Source: Ardenticatenaceae bacterium
Lineage (GTDB): Bacteria; Chloroflexota; Anaerolineae; Promineifilales; Promineifilaceae
NCBI GenBank assembly: GCA_020634565.1
Contig: JACKBN010000010.1
Location: 1 to 64,000 of the forward strand
Length of the DNA stretch: 64,000 bases
Reading direction: 5' to 3'
Under the pieces are notes generated by a model, which was not told where the DNA came from, did no database searches, and worked only from the letters and a program-made list of their open reading frames with translations. The number at the start of each line of letters is the position of its first letter. Position 1 is the stretch's first letter. The translations under genes were made by a program, and so were the position numbers. This document shows positions 25,650 to 34,975 of the stretch, piece after piece.

Positions 25650-26498
25650 TTAGTCTGGCGCATGGCCCACAAAATCAAGCTGGTGGGCTATGTAGACCAG
25701 TTCTCCTGTCTCAATTTGCGCTTTTCGCTTGGCAACCCAGTCTGAAAATAACCCTTCGTCTAGGGCCGGATTCTTGGCCAATGCACGATGCATCGTTTCC
25801 ATAATGAACTGCAAAAAATATTTCTCGTCTGCCGGATACCCTTCCTCGCCAGCAAACACCACCCAATCGGAGCTGCCTGCCGCTAGAATTTGTGCCCCTG
25901 CTTCACGCAGATGAGCAAACAAGTGGCGTCCGCTGCGGCTGTCGCCAGATGGTTGACCCTCGGTGACGCGTTCATCCATTGTTTGGTGGTACAGCTGCTC
26001 GATTTGGGCATCCAGCGCCGGATCGATGGCTGGTTCCAGCGTGGTGACGCCATCGAAGTTGATGCTGAAGTAGAACAATCCACCCGGTTTTAGCAGCGAG
26101 AATAGCGGCGGCAACGTAGCGGGAATATCCATCAAATCAAGAAACGCGTGGGCGATGAGCACATCCCATTGCTGCTTTGTGTGCTCCCGCTGTATAAAAT
26201 CAAACAGGTCAATTGCTTCCAGGGTGAGATTGATGCTTTCAGGTAAATGGGCCAATCGTTGTTGAGCTGTGTGGATGTTTTCCACCTGGCTGTCAATGGC
26301 GGTGTAGCTTGCAGATGAAATGAACCGTTGTTCGACTAGCCGTTCAACCATCGTGCCGATGCCTGCGCCAATTTCTAGAATGCGTGGCTGCTCAGGCATC
26401 TGCTGGTGCAGTGTTTCCCAGACGTGGGCATTGAGCGCCCGATCATCGACGGTTTTTTTGGCGGAGAGGTAGCGTGGAAAACTGTAGAGAAATGGCAT
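25650..26498 (-). CDS. Class I SAM-dependent methyltransferase
   Basis: The protein has 282 residues. The SAM-binding motif I is ILEIGAGIGTMVERL at about 40-54. A motif II Asp lies in YTAIDSQ at about 67, and DVLIAHAFLDLMD at about 115-127 corresponds to motif post-I/IV. It starts 10 bp after the glycosyltransferase stop with AAGGACACG before the ATG, so the two form an operon. The methyl acceptor is unknown; its neighbour hints at a cell-surface glycan or lipid-linked sugar. Confidence 0.85.
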   Translation of the reverse strand: MPFLYSFPRYLSAKKTVDDRALNAHVWETLHQQMPEQPRILEIGAGIGTMVERLVEQRFISSASYTAIDSQVENIHTAQQRLAHLPESINLTLEAIDLFDFIQREHTKQQWDVLIAHAFLDLMDIPATLPPLFSLLKPGGLFYFSINFDGVTTLEPAIDPALDAQIEQLYHQTMDERVTEGQPSGDSRSGRHLFAHLREAGAQILAAGSSDWVVFAGEEGYPADEKYFLQFIMETMHRALAKNPALDEGLFSDWVAKRKAQIETGELVYIAHQLDFVGHAPD

Positions 26499-26508
26499 CG
26501 TGTCCTTG

Positions 26509-29307
26509 TTAGTTGCTGATTAAGATAGGTTCCAGAAAGAGGGCATCGACTTCGGGACGATCTGGCTGAATAACCTGCAAGCGCTGCCCGGTTTCCGCAA
26601 TATAGAGTCCAATTTCCAGGCGGTAATCGCCCGGTGGCGTGTCTGGCGGGATTTGAATTTGATAGCTGTCGGTCACTACTTCATTGGTCAGCCAGCGGCT
26701 GGTGGGATACTGGTTTTGCTGGGGCATCACATCTTGTTGCCAGAGGCAGGGGCTGCAGGTGCCGTCCATTTGCAGCAGGTGAACAAAGACGGTGTAATCG
26801 CGGCTGGGCGCAGTTTGTGCCTGCCAGATGAGGTCAAGCTGGTACTGGCCAGCGTCATCTAGCGGTGTGAGGTTATAGCCAAGCAGATCGATTTCATTGC
26901 CAAAGGTAGCGGGATACGGCCGTTTCATCTCAGGCACCGCATAATTTCTTTCCGTCATCGTTACGTGCAATGGACCCAAATCCGCGATTGCCAACGTGGC
27001 TTCTGCCCCATCACGGAAGCGAGCCATAAGCCGATATTCGCCGGTAGGAATGTTGTCCGGCACGCGCAGCGACTGCCAATCAATGAGAAACTGAGGCGTT
27101 TGCCAGCTGTAGAATGGATAGCTGTCATGAACGGGCTGCGTGTTGTTGATGAGAATACGCCCGACATTGTTGCCGCCCATCAGCTCTAGCCGAATGGTTG
27201 TGTCCGGGACAAAACCAGTGGCGTGCCACCACAGGGCCAGATTGACGGTTTCCCCAGTGGTGGCTTCTAGCGCTTCACGCTCCACGCCCAACAGTTTAAG
27301 CTCGGATCGCACGGTCCGGTTGAGCACAATGGGCGGCTGCGGCAAATCGCGCGGCGGCTCAGCAGCCCGTACGGTGATGTTTTTGATGAGGTAGGTATCG
27401 CCCGCATAACGGCCGTTTTCATCCAACTGTGGCAAGCGGTCTCCACTGCTGCCCGAGAATAAGCCCACTCGCAGCTGGTAGTTGCTGCCCAACGGCGCGC
27501 CCAGCGGTACATCAATTTCCACCCGCTGCACAATTGTCTCCCCACGCGACCATTGCGCCGATGGATAAGCAAATGTTTCTTTCTGGCTCCAACGATGGCC
27601 CCAGGCGTCCTCAAAATGGATAAACGGCGTAAAATCGGCCGCTTGCGGAAAATTTACCTGCCAGTAAAGGTACAAAGGAAGCGATTCTCCAGCCGCCGCC
27701 TGACCCACATCATAGCCTAGCAAGGTGATGGCGTTGCCAAAATTGCTTTCGACGGGATAGGTGGGGGCGATGTCTGGCGTGCCGCGCATCTCATACGCGA
27801 GAAAAGGCAGGCTGCCGTTCGGAGCAAAGGGGCTGTCCAGTAAGTTGGCGTTGGCAAAATAGTCGATGGCCCACTGCGGCAGCGGACTGTTTTCCGGAAA
27901 GATGTAGATGGCCTCTTCATTGTCGGGAAAAACAACGGCCTGGCTCTCTGGCAGCCATTTGATCTGATCGTACTTTTCGCTCAAATAAGCCAGCGTAGGG
28001 TGCTGATAATGCAGTGCCGAGACGTAAATTGTTTTGCCTTGAGTGTCTAGCTGGTCCAGATAGTCGGCAACGGCCGTTAAATCCCCATCGGTGGCATAGA
28101 AAACGGCCGCATCCTGCCCCCACACCCGAAAATAAAGCCGCTCGGTTAACAACCCGCCCACCATCAAGGCCAGCACGCCAATGCCCAGCACGGTTTGCGT
28201 GAGCTGGATGCGCTTGAATTGATGCCCCAAATCGCTGATAAATACCATTAGTCCGGCACCGGGCAGGTAAAAAATGAAGGGAATCAGGCCAATGGCCCGC
28301 AGATTGCTGGGCACAATTTCGTTGACTGCGAGGGCGGTGGGCAGCAGCATGATGAAGGGAGCCAGCAGCAAAAGCAGCACGCTTGTGCGCTGCCAGTCCG
28401 CCCGCAGTGTTTGCCAGCGCCAAATGAGTACTATCCAGCCAACGAGCAGCAGTCCGCCCCAAAACCAGCCGAATAACGGCCGTCCCGGCAGGTTAAAGCG
28501 AATATACTCATCTCCCAGCAAAAAGAACATTTGTAGCGAGCGCACAAAACTTTCGCCTAAACTCAGGGCGGATTCACTGGGCGCGACCTGGCCGATGCGC
28601 ACCCAAAAGGCAGCTGGGTTGGCAATAAAAAAGCTGAGCAGAGGGGCCAAGACAATCAGCGCCACGCCGCCGACCAGCAGCAGTTGCAGCCAACGCCGTT
28701 TCCAGTTTGGTCCGAACAGCAGCGGCAAACAGGCGAACAGCAGCAAAACAGGAAACAGGCGGGCGGCCAGGTACGTGTACGCCGTCAGGCCCAAGAAGAT
28801 GCCGCTAAGCAGCAACCATTTACGCTGATTCAGCCGGATACCCCGCAGCAGGGCGGCAGCGGTTAAAGCTTGCAGCAGGGGCTGGGTGATTGCCCGGAAG
28901 CCCAAATGGCTAAACAACAAATGCCAGAAGCTGATGGCTAGCAGCGCGGCGGCAACCAGCGCCACGCGCCGGTCACGAAAAAGCTCTAGCCCCAGCCAAT
29001 AAACGGCCGCAACCGTCACAATGCCCACCAGCGCCGCCGTCAGGCGCAGCGTGAAGACAGAATCGCCAACCAACCGAATCAGACCGCCTGCCAGGTAGAA
29101 AAAGAGCACTTCTTTGCCCGTGTAGCTGGTGATGAAAATCGGCCGTTCACCCTTGAGCCCAATCTCCGCAGCCAAAATACCGTTGGCGGCTTCATCGTAA
29201 TGGACACCAGGCGGCACCTGGGGCAAATCACTCAGCCGAAGGGTGGCAGCGGTAAGCAAGCAGAAGATCATGAAGAGTAGGGCATGGCTGTGCCGGATGC
29301 GTTGCAT
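26509..29307 (-). CDS. Large membrane glycosyltransferase, GT39/ArnT-like, with C-terminal jelly-roll region
   Basis: The protein has 932 residues. The N-terminal 400 or so hold about 12 hydrophobic helices, with an acidic loop motif VHYDEAANGILAAE at about 36-49 in the first extracytoplasmic loop, as in GT-C enzymes that use a polyprenyl-phosphate sugar donor. The remaining 500 residues are soluble beta-rich sequence with two or three similar segments (for example ITLLGYDVG, then YLYWQVN; and EIDLLGYNLTPLDDAGQYQLDLIWQA read in parts), probably exposed outside the membrane. It is transcribed with a methyltransferase. The acceptor is unknown; it is unusually long for GT39 because of the repeated outer domain. 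Confidence 0.8.
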   Translation of the reverse strand: MQRIRHSHALLFMIFCLLTAATLRLSDLPQVPPGVHYDEAANGILAAEIGLKGERPIFITSYTGKEVLFFYLAGGLIRLVGDSVFTLRLTAALVGIVTVAAVYWLGLELFRDRRVALVAAALLAISFWHLLFSHLGFRAITQPLLQALTAAALLRGIRLNQRKWLLLSGIFLGLTAYTYLAARLFPVLLLFACLPLLFGPNWKRRWLQLLLVGGVALIVLAPLLSFFIANPAAFWVRIGQVAPSESALSLGESFVRSLQMFFLLGDEYIRFNLPGRPLFGWFWGGLLLVGWIVLIWRWQTLRADWQRTSVLLLLLAPFIMLLPTALAVNEIVPSNLRAIGLIPFIFYLPGAGLMVFISDLGHQFKRIQLTQTVLGIGVLALMVGGLLTERLYFRVWGQDAAVFYATDGDLTAVADYLDQLDTQGKTIYVSALHYQHPTLAYLSEKYDQIKWLPESQAVVFPDNEEAIYIFPENSPLPQWAIDYFANANLLDSPFAPNGSLPFLAYEMRGTPDIAPTYPVESNFGNAITLLGYDVGQAAAGESLPLYLYWQVNFPQAADFTPFIHFEDAWGHRWSQKETFAYPSAQWSRGETIVQRVEIDVPLGAPLGSNYQLRVGLFSGSSGDRLPQLDENGRYAGDTYLIKNITVRAAEPPRDLPQPPIVLNRTVRSELKLLGVEREALEATTGETVNLALWWHATGFVPDTTIRLELMGGNNVGRILINNTQPVHDSYPFYSWQTPQFLIDWQSLRVPDNIPTGEYRLMARFRDGAEATLAIADLGPLHVTMTERNYAVPEMKRPYPATFGNEIDLLGYNLTPLDDAGQYQLDLIWQAQTAPSRDYTVFVHLLQMDGTCSPCLWQQDVMPQQNQYPTSRWLTNEVVTDSYQIQIPPDTPPGDYRLEIGLYIAETGQRLQVIQPDRPEVDALFLEPILISN

Positions 29308-29560
29308 GGGGTGATTTTATCGCTGACAGGCGGGTTCGTCGATTGCGCTGGGCCTGTCTAATATCGTGGTGGGTGAGTTTACGCGCTAATTGTGAAAAAT
29401 TACACTTGCGTAGGTTTTGCGTAGGTTCGGCGTAGGCCCCGCGTACAGACTGACGTAGGGGAGTAGTATAGAATGACTATCGAAGGGTAAAAATCTCTTC
29501 TTCTTCTCCTCCTTTTAACGAGGGTCAGGTTTCGGCGTTCCTGACTCTCAAAACAATAAC
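29308..29560. other. Divergent intergenic region with candidate small transcript
   Basis: This stretch lies between the divergent glycosyltransferase and murJ genes and has no credible protein gene. It holds an imperfect hairpin (GAGGGTCAGG paired with CCTGACTCTC, 29519-29548) directly ahead of a strong plus-strand terminator, which implies a short plus-strand RNA or an attenuated leader before murJ. Confidence 0.45.
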
Positions 29561-29592
29561 CGGGCTGGCAATTTTGCCAGCCCGATTTTTTT
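29561..29592 (+). terminator. Strong terminator upstream of murJ
   Basis: CGGGCTGGCA and TGCCAGCCCG form a perfect 10-bp stem with an ATTT loop, followed by ATTTTTTTT. It is oriented towards murJ but precedes its start by about 30 bp, so it must end some transcript made in the 29.3-29.56 kb gap. Confidence 0.88.
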
Positions 29593-29608
29593 TCAAGGGT
29601 GCCTCGCG

Positions 29609-29614
29609 TATAAT
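29609..29614 (+). promoter_or_regulatory. Minus-10 box of murJ, leaderless candidate
   Basis: TATAAT (in GCGTATAAT) lies 8 nt upstream of the murJ ATG, and there is no Shine-Dalgarno sequence. A transcript would begin at or next to the start codon. No convincing -35 is visible. Confidence 0.55.
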
Positions 29615-29622
29615 TCCCAGCC

Positions 29623-31248
29623 ATGTCTACTGATAAAAAAGTTAATGAAACAGTGTCGGAAACGGCCGTTGCCAACAGTCGATCCCTGGTGATGCGGGCG
29701 GCGGGGCTGGTAAGCGTAGCCGTCTTGCTGAGCCGCCTGGTGGGCCTGGGGCGAGAAATTGTGATTCGCGCCAATTTGGGCATTACGACTCTCCCCGCCG
29801 AGGCGTATGAAATTGCGGCCCGTTTTCCCGAAACGATCTTTTTAGTCATTGCCGGTGGGGCGATTGGCTCCGCTTTTATTCCCACTTTTGCCGCCTATTT
29901 TGAGCAAGATGACAGCCAAGGTGGCTGGCGGCTATTTTCCAATGTGATCAATTTGCTCACGTTGATAGTAACGGCCGTTTCTCTCCTCAGCATTTTCTTT
30001 GCGCCGCAGCTGGTCATCTGGCTGGCCGAGGAAAAGGTGGCGTCTAACCCTGAACTGCTGCCGCTAACCGTGCGCTTGATGCGCATCATGTTAATCTCGC
30101 CCATCATTTTTGGTGCAAGTGGGGTGATTATGGGAGCGCTGAATGCGCGGCAGCATTTTGTGCTGCCCGCCCTGGCGCCAACAGTTTACAACCTGGGCAT
30201 CATCGCCGGGGGCTTGTTGTGGCCAGGTAACAGCCCGGAAGAAGCTGCGTTTGGCTTTGCTGTTGGCACGGTTGTGGGGGCTGCGGGGCATTTTCTGGTG
30301 CAACTACCTGGTTTACGGCAGAAGGAAGCGCAGTATACGGCCGTTCTTGATTTGCGCGATTCGGGCATGCGTCAGGTGATGCGCCTGATGTCGCCTCGTG
30401 TGCTTGGGCTCTCCTTTAGCGAGATCAACAAGTTTCTCATCATCTGGCTCACCAACCCGATGGTGACGGGCAGTTTGCCCGCGCTTAACACTGCTTTTCG
30501 GCTAATCATCATGCCGCAAGGGATCATTGGGCAGGCGCTGGGCATTGCCGCGTTTCCTACGTTGTCCGCATTGGCAGCGCGCGGCGAAAAAGTGGAGATG
30601 CGCCAGATTTTTGCCGATTCGCTGCGTATTTTGTTCTTTTTTGGGCTGCCTTTTTCCATGTTGTTTGTCTTTTTGGCAACACCGCTGGCTTCCTTGATTC
30701 TAACCTGGAGCCCCGTAGATGATGTAAGCATCAGCTTCTTGAGCTTTGGTTTGTTGTGTTACGCGCTTGGCTTGGTACCATTGCTGGCGCTTGAGGTGGT
30801 TGCCCGTACTTTCTATGCCTTGAGCGATACATTGACGCCCGTGTTGTCGGGGGCGGTGCAGATTGCGATTATGTGGCTGCTCAGCCTTTGGTTTAGCCAG
30901 ACCATTTTTCCACAGATGGGTTGGCTGCCGCTGGGCGGTTTGGCGCTGGGTTTTAGCGTGTCTAACGTGATTGAGGTGCTGCTGCTGCTTTGGCTGCTGC
31001 GGCGCAAGCTGGGCGGCATTCAAGGTTACTCGCTACTAAATGGTCTGTGGCGTATGAGCGTGGCCGCGTTGTTCATGGGTGGGGGGATGTGGTTGGTGCA
31101 GGATTGGTTGGGGGAAACGGCCGTTCTGCTTCAACTCATTCTCGTTGGCGGCGTTGGCGGGGTTATTTACGTGGCGGCTTGTGCGGCCCTGCGACTGGAA
31201 GAGTTGAAGCGTTTCTGGCAATACGGCCGTCGCCGCTTTAATCGGTGA
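29623..31248 (+). CDS. murJ: Lipid II flippase MurJ
   Basis: The protein has 541 residues with about 14 hydrophobic helices in the MATE/MOP-like MurJ arrangement. The N-terminal LLSRLVGLGREIVIRANLG at about 38-56, the GGAIGSAFIPTFAAYFEQ region at about 82-99 and GVIMGALNARQHFVLPALAP at about 167-186 match the family, as do QALGIAAFPTLSALAARGE at about 303 and ARTFYALSDTLTPVLSG at about 392. It moves lipid II across the membrane for peptidoglycan synthesis. It appears to be a single-gene unit, ending in a terminator hairpin. Confidence 0.93.
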   Translation: MSTDKKVNETVSETAVANSRSLVMRAAGLVSVAVLLSRLVGLGREIVIRANLGITTLPAEAYEIAARFPETIFLVIAGGAIGSAFIPTFAAYFEQDDSQGGWRLFSNVINLLTLIVTAVSLLSIFFAPQLVIWLAEEKVASNPELLPLTVRLMRIMLISPIIFGASGVIMGALNARQHFVLPALAPTVYNLGIIAGGLLWPGNSPEEAAFGFAVGTVVGAAGHFLVQLPGLRQKEAQYTAVLDLRDSGMRQVMRLMSPRVLGLSFSEINKFLIIWLTNPMVTGSLPALNTAFRLIIMPQGIIGQALGIAAFPTLSALAARGEKVEMRQIFADSLRILFFFGLPFSMLFVFLATPLASLILTWSPVDDVSISFLSFGLLCYALGLVPLLALEVVARTFYALSDTLTPVLSGAVQIAIMWLLSLWFSQTIFPQMGWLPLGGLALGFSVSNVIEVLLLLWLLRRKLGGIQGYSLLNGLWRMSVAALFMGGGMWLVQDWLGETAVLLQLILVGGVGGVIYVAACAALRLEELKRFWQYGRRRFNR

Positions 31249-31283
31249 GCGGTATTCAGTAAACAGTTAACGGTAGAGAGATT
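31239..31283. repeat. Dispersed CGGTAATCGG-type repeat after murJ
   Basis: Units such as CGGTGAGCGGTATTCAGTAA and ACAGTTAACGGTAG start at the murJ stop codon. It belongs to the family best seen at 10070-10168. Confidence 0.5.
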
Positions 31284-31327
31284 AGTTGATTAGTTGGTTT
31301 TTCTCCAAGCAGCGTTATGAAATCAAA

Positions 31328-31353
31328 AGCCCGGCCATTTAATTGGCCGGGCT
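31328..31353. terminator. Bidirectional terminator between murJ and a convergent gene
   Basis: The perfect 10-bp stem AGCCCGGCCA/TGGCCGGGCT has a 6-nt loop. It is followed by a pyrimidine-rich tract on the plus strand and by TTTTGATTT on the minus strand. Confidence 0.8.
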
Positions 31354-31430
31354 ATCCCTTCTTCCTCTTCTCTTCCCTTCAAAACAACAATGCAACCTTT
31401 AGGTTGCACGGTGTTGATTGCAATATTTAA

Positions 31431-32273
31431 TTAGTTACCGGATGACAAAGCAGAGCCGGTCATGCGCATGTTGGAGCGGGTAAGCAGTTCGCCGTTGACC
31501 CAAACTTCCAAAGTATATTCGCCAGCGCGGAATCCCTCTTCAGGATTATAGAAAATGTAGCCAGGGCCGTCATCACCATATTCCCAATATTCATTCCCAC
31601 CGTCCACAACTTCACCATCATGACGCCATACCCAGGCCCAAGACATGCCGTCTGCCATGCCATCGTAGGAGAAAGTGGCGTAAACGGTGTAAGAGCCAAC
31701 AGCAAAAATATTGGTAGCATCAATCGCTTCGTAGTCGTCGTTGATTTTGGTGGAGAAGCTGATTTGGCCAAGTTCTGTACTTTCGTTGAGGTCCACTCTA
31801 GGCTCAAAGCGATTATATTCTTCCGGTAATTCTAATGCAGCCTGTACCAGTGAATCCGCATTTGTAATGAACAAAGGATCATTACTTGTAGAGATAATTT
31901 GGGAGGTCACGTCTGTTTCCGGCGTGAATTCCATCGCAGTGCGTTCCTGCACGGCCAACGCAGCAACTTCTTCAGTGACTGGTTTTGCATTTGTAAGTAC
32001 AGCTACAAGGGGTGTGTTATCAACAGGAGGACGCAAAGCGTAGAAAGCAAATAAGGCAGATGCCGCCAATAAACCCAGACTCGCAAAAGAGTAGGTTTGC
32101 AGACGTTTCTCTGCTTGGAGCCGCATAAAGAAGTAAGGCGAACGCTTCATCTCTCGCCAAGACTTAAAAACGACTGCCAGCGCCAGCAGAAGTAGTAAAA
32201 TGAGTGTCCCCAAAATCCAGGGGGTAATTGTTCCAGATAAATTCAATAGCAAATTAATTAACCCTCTTCCCAA
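31431..32273 (-). CDS. Membrane-anchored protein of unknown function
   Basis: About 280 residues. Two hydrophobic helices lie at about 14-36 (PWILGTLILLLLLALAVVF) and 64-82, with a basic loop between them. A soluble, acidic, Trp/Tyr-rich C-terminal region (about 85-280; for example AWVWRHDGEVVDGGNEYWEY) looks like an extracytoplasmic beta domain. The frame starts with a TTG at 32273. A TTG at 32252 with GGAAGAGGG upstream is the better start, and a TATAAT at 32286-32291 on the minus strand is the likely -10. No family is recognised. Confidence 0.65.
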   Translation of the reverse strand: MGRGLINLLLNLSGTITPWILGTLILLLLLALAVVFKSWREMKRSPYFFMRLQAEKRLQTYSFASLGLLAASALFAFYALRPPVDNTPLVAVLTNAKPVTEEVAALAVQERTAMEFTPETDVTSQIISTSNDPLFITNADSLVQAALELPEEYNRFEPRVDLNESTELGQISFSTKINDDYEAIDATNIFAVGSYTVYATFSYDGMADGMSWAWVWRHDGEVVDGGNEYWEYGDDGPGYIFYNPEEGFRAGEYTLEVWVNGELLTRSNMRMTGSALSSGN

Positions 32274-32285
32274 AGGTTGGACGCT

Positions 32286-32617
32286 ATTATAGAAGAGTTT
32301 CCGTTAGACGTGCAAGCTTTTACTTAACATAAAGCTTGCTAGTGGGAAATTGTCACTATTCTGCCGCCTTGTTGACCCCTGACTTTAGTACTATGTAAAC
32401 TGGGTTTTTGCCTGTAAATGCTGGAATTGGGCTGGAGAGCATGACCTATTTGTTAACGGCTCGTGAAAATTTGCACTGATGGCCTGGGTTGAGCAAGTAT
32501 GACCTGTTTACCTTGCTGATGGCTGGTAGATGGTCACACGATGGGTATGCAGTGTCATACATTGGCTCCTGACAATCAGCACTTGCCGAATGGTAAAGAG
32601 AACCTAAAATTGGTTGG
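32286..32617. other. Intergenic region before the ccm cluster
   Basis: This gap lies between the divergent unknown membrane gene and ccmA. It holds a TATAAT for the minus-strand gene and a 9-bp hairpin GCAAGCTTT/AAAGCTTGC at 32312-32339. I see no gene, and no clear -35/-10 pair for the ccm genes. Confidence 0.5.
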
Positions 32618-33340
32618 ATGATCCAGATTAAAGGTCTTATTAAACAATATGGTTTAAATCCGGTGCTGCGCGGCGTAAATTTGCACGTGCCTGCCGGTGC
32701 GTTTGTGACGCTGGTGGGGCCAAACGGCGCGGGTAAGTCTACCTTGATGCGCATTGTGGCGACGCTGCTAAAACCAACGGCCGGCGAGGTAAAGATTGGC
32801 GGTTGGCTAATGCCCGAATTTAGTGGACGGGTGCGGCAGCACATTGGCCTGGTTTCTCACCAGACGTTGCTGTATGGAGATTTAACGGCCGAAGAAAATC
32901 TGCTCTTTTTTGCCAAACTGTATCAGCTAGATAATGCCAACGAGCGGGTGATGAACGCTCTGAGGCAGGTGGGGCTGGCGGCGCGGCAGCGGGACGCCGT
33001 GCGTACGTTTTCGCGTGGAATGATGCAGCGGCTGACCCTGGCGCGCGCAACGCTGCACGAGCCAGATGTGTTATTGATGGACGAGCCATACACCGGGTTA
33101 GACCAAGATGCGACTGCCTTGTTGGATGATTTGTTACGGCGAGAGTCGGCAAACGGCCGTACTATCCTTATGATTACCCATGATTTGGTGCATGGACTTA
33201 ATTTGTGCGACCGGGTAGCGATTCTCAGCCGGGGTAAGATTGTGCAAGAGATTGCCAACGGAGAAGTTAGCGGGGCAGAGTTTTTAGACATTTATGCGGC
33301 CCAAACCGGTCGTAAGGGCATGACCAAGGCAAATGGATAA
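32618..33340 (+). CDS. ccmA: Heme exporter ATP-binding protein
   Basis: The protein has 240 residues. Walker A is GPNGAGKST at about 35, the signature-like FSRGMMQRLTLARA at about 131 and Walker B VLLMDEPYTGLD at about 151. It fits CcmA in size and is followed with an 8-bp overlap by a CcmB-like gene. CcmAB, with CcmC and CcmD, handle heme release for cytochrome c maturation. The start site lacks a strong Shine-Dalgarno sequence. Confidence 0.88.
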   Translation: MIQIKGLIKQYGLNPVLRGVNLHVPAGAFVTLVGPNGAGKSTLMRIVATLLKPTAGEVKIGGWLMPEFSGRVRQHIGLVSHQTLLYGDLTAEENLLFFAKLYQLDNANERVMNALRQVGLAARQRDAVRTFSRGMMQRLTLARATLHEPDVLLMDEPYTGLDQDATALLDDLLRRESANGRTILMITHDLVHGLNLCDRVAILSRGKIVQEIANGEVSGAEFLDIYAAQTGRKGMTKANG

Positions 33341-34052
33341 GGCAACGGCGGCAACAAACTCCTCATCATTGATGGACAATCGATTCGTAACGGCCGTTTG
33401 GGCTATCGTCTGGAAAGATTTGCAGATTGAGAAACATACGCGGCAAACCGTCAGCCTGATGGTGATGTTTTCGTTGGTCACAGTGGTCATGTTTAATTTT
33501 GCTCTAGAGACAGAGCTGGATGCCGTGCGAAACGTAGCGACGGGTTTGCTGTGGGCGACTATTTTACTGGCCGGTACGTTAGGTCTTAATCGTTCTTTGG
33601 CTATTGAGCGAGAAAATCAAAACATTGACGCCATCTTGATTGCGCCCATTGACCGGCGGGCTGTTTATCTGGCCAAAGTCATCAGTGTGACCATCTTTAC
33701 GCTTTTGTTGGAGTTGGTGCTGGTTTTTGTGTTCATCATTTTCTTTGATAAACCATTCTGGAAGCCAGTGGTGCTGTTGGTTTTGTTTCTGGGGACAATT
33801 GGGTACGTGGCGGCTGGTGTGCTCATCACTTCCATGACCATGCAGACCCGTTCCAAGGAAGTGCTGCTGCCCATTTTGCTGCTGCCTCTGGTGCTGCCGT
33901 TGATTTTGCCAGCGGCAACGGCCGTTGGCGAGAGCATGGTCATTGAACCCGACCTTTCAATTATTCGCAGCATGGTATCATTGGTAACCGCTTATGACCT
34001 TGTCATCTTGGCAACTGGGTTCTTTGCTTACCATCTTGTAGTGGAATCGTAA
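33333..34052 (+). CDS. ccmB: Heme exporter protein B
   Basis: The protein has 239 residues with six hydrophobic helices. Family-like features are AIVWKDLQIEKHTRQTVSLM near residue 18, GLNRSLAIERENQNIDAILI at about 90 and the C-terminal LLPLVLPLILPAATAVGESM at about 182. The ATG lies inside the end of ccmA, so the subunits are made together. It forms the membrane part of the CcmAB complex. Confidence 0.88.
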   Translation: MDKATAATNSSSLMDNRFVTAVWAIVWKDLQIEKHTRQTVSLMVMFSLVTVVMFNFALETELDAVRNVATGLLWATILLAGTLGLNRSLAIERENQNIDAILIAPIDRRAVYLAKVISVTIFTLLLELVLVFVFIIFFDKPFWKPVVLLVLFLGTIGYVAAGVLITSMTMQTRSKEVLLPILLLPLVLPLILPAATAVGESMVIEPDLSIIRSMVSLVTAYDLVILATGFFAYHLVVES

Positions 34053-34225
34053 ACACTGTTCGCAAAACGCGAAAATTATCCTAAATATGGGCTAAATAGA
34101 TCGTGATAAATTGATTACGATCTGAAAAAAGTTTGTTATCCTGAGTGGGCGGGAGCAGGAAGTTGTTAAGGGGCTGTTTGAACACCTTTCTGTTTTGAAA
34201 AATAGTTTTGAAGAGGAGATTGATC

Positions 34226-34975
34226 ATGAGTCTGGCTCGAATGAATCGGTGGACAACAATATTAAATTGGCTGGCTGGATTGGCTCTGGTAATTAGCTTA
34301 GGCATGAACTTTTTCTATGCGCCAACTGAGCGAACGATGGGCAACGTGCAGCGGATTTTTTATTTTCATGTAGGCTCGGCCTGGGTTGGGGCTGTGGCCT
34401 TTTTTGTTGCCTTGCTGGGTGGCGCGCTTTATTTGCGACAAAAGCGGCAAATTTGGGACACGATTGCCCTGTCATCGGTGGAGATTGGGCTTGTTTTCCT
34501 GACCATTGCTACGGCAGCCGGCTCGGTGTGGGGTAAACCTGCCTGGAACACATGGTGGGATTGGAGCCCCCGGCTAACGTTGATTACGGTGGCCTGGTTG
34601 ACTTATGCAGCTTACTTTATGCTGCGGGGTGCCATTGAGGAACAAGATAAGCGAGCCCGTTTTGCGGCCGTTTACGTTATTGTCGCCTTTGTAACCATTA
34701 TTATGACCTACGTTAGCATTCGTATTTTCCGGGATATTCACCCGGTGGTTTTCGGCGGCACATTGGAATCTGCCGAGGGTGCTTCTGAAGGGTTGCAGGA
34801 TTTTGCGCCGGGGCTTGAATCGATGAGAATGGGCATCACGCTAACAGTGAATACTATCTCATTTACGATTTTGTATGCAGCCTGGATGTTTAATCGTATT
34901 CGCCTGCAATATCTGACGGATACGGTGGATACGCTAAAAATGCGCGTAGCCACGCGTTTGCAGGGAGGCGCTTAA
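34226..34975 (+). CDS. ccmC: Cytochrome c biogenesis protein CcmC
   Basis: The protein has 249 residues with six hydrophobic helices. The heme-handling tryptophan-rich motif is present (AWNTWWDWSPRLT, about 105-117). His residues that could bind heme lie in YFHVGSAW at about 46 and near DIHPVVFGG at about 170. The ATG at 34226 has GAGGAG upstream; an in-frame TTG 18 bp before it is not needed. Its stop overlaps the start of the small gene that follows. Confidence 0.9.
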   Translation: MSLARMNRWTTILNWLAGLALVISLGMNFFYAPTERTMGNVQRIFYFHVGSAWVGAVAFFVALLGGALYLRQKRQIWDTIALSSVEIGLVFLTIATAAGSVWGKPAWNTWWDWSPRLTLITVAWLTYAAYFMLRGAIEEQDKRARFAAVYVIVAFVTIIMTYVSIRIFRDIHPVVFGGTLESAEGASEGLQDFAPGLESMRMGITLTVNTISFTILYAAWMFNRIRLQYLTDTVDTLKMRVATRLQGGA

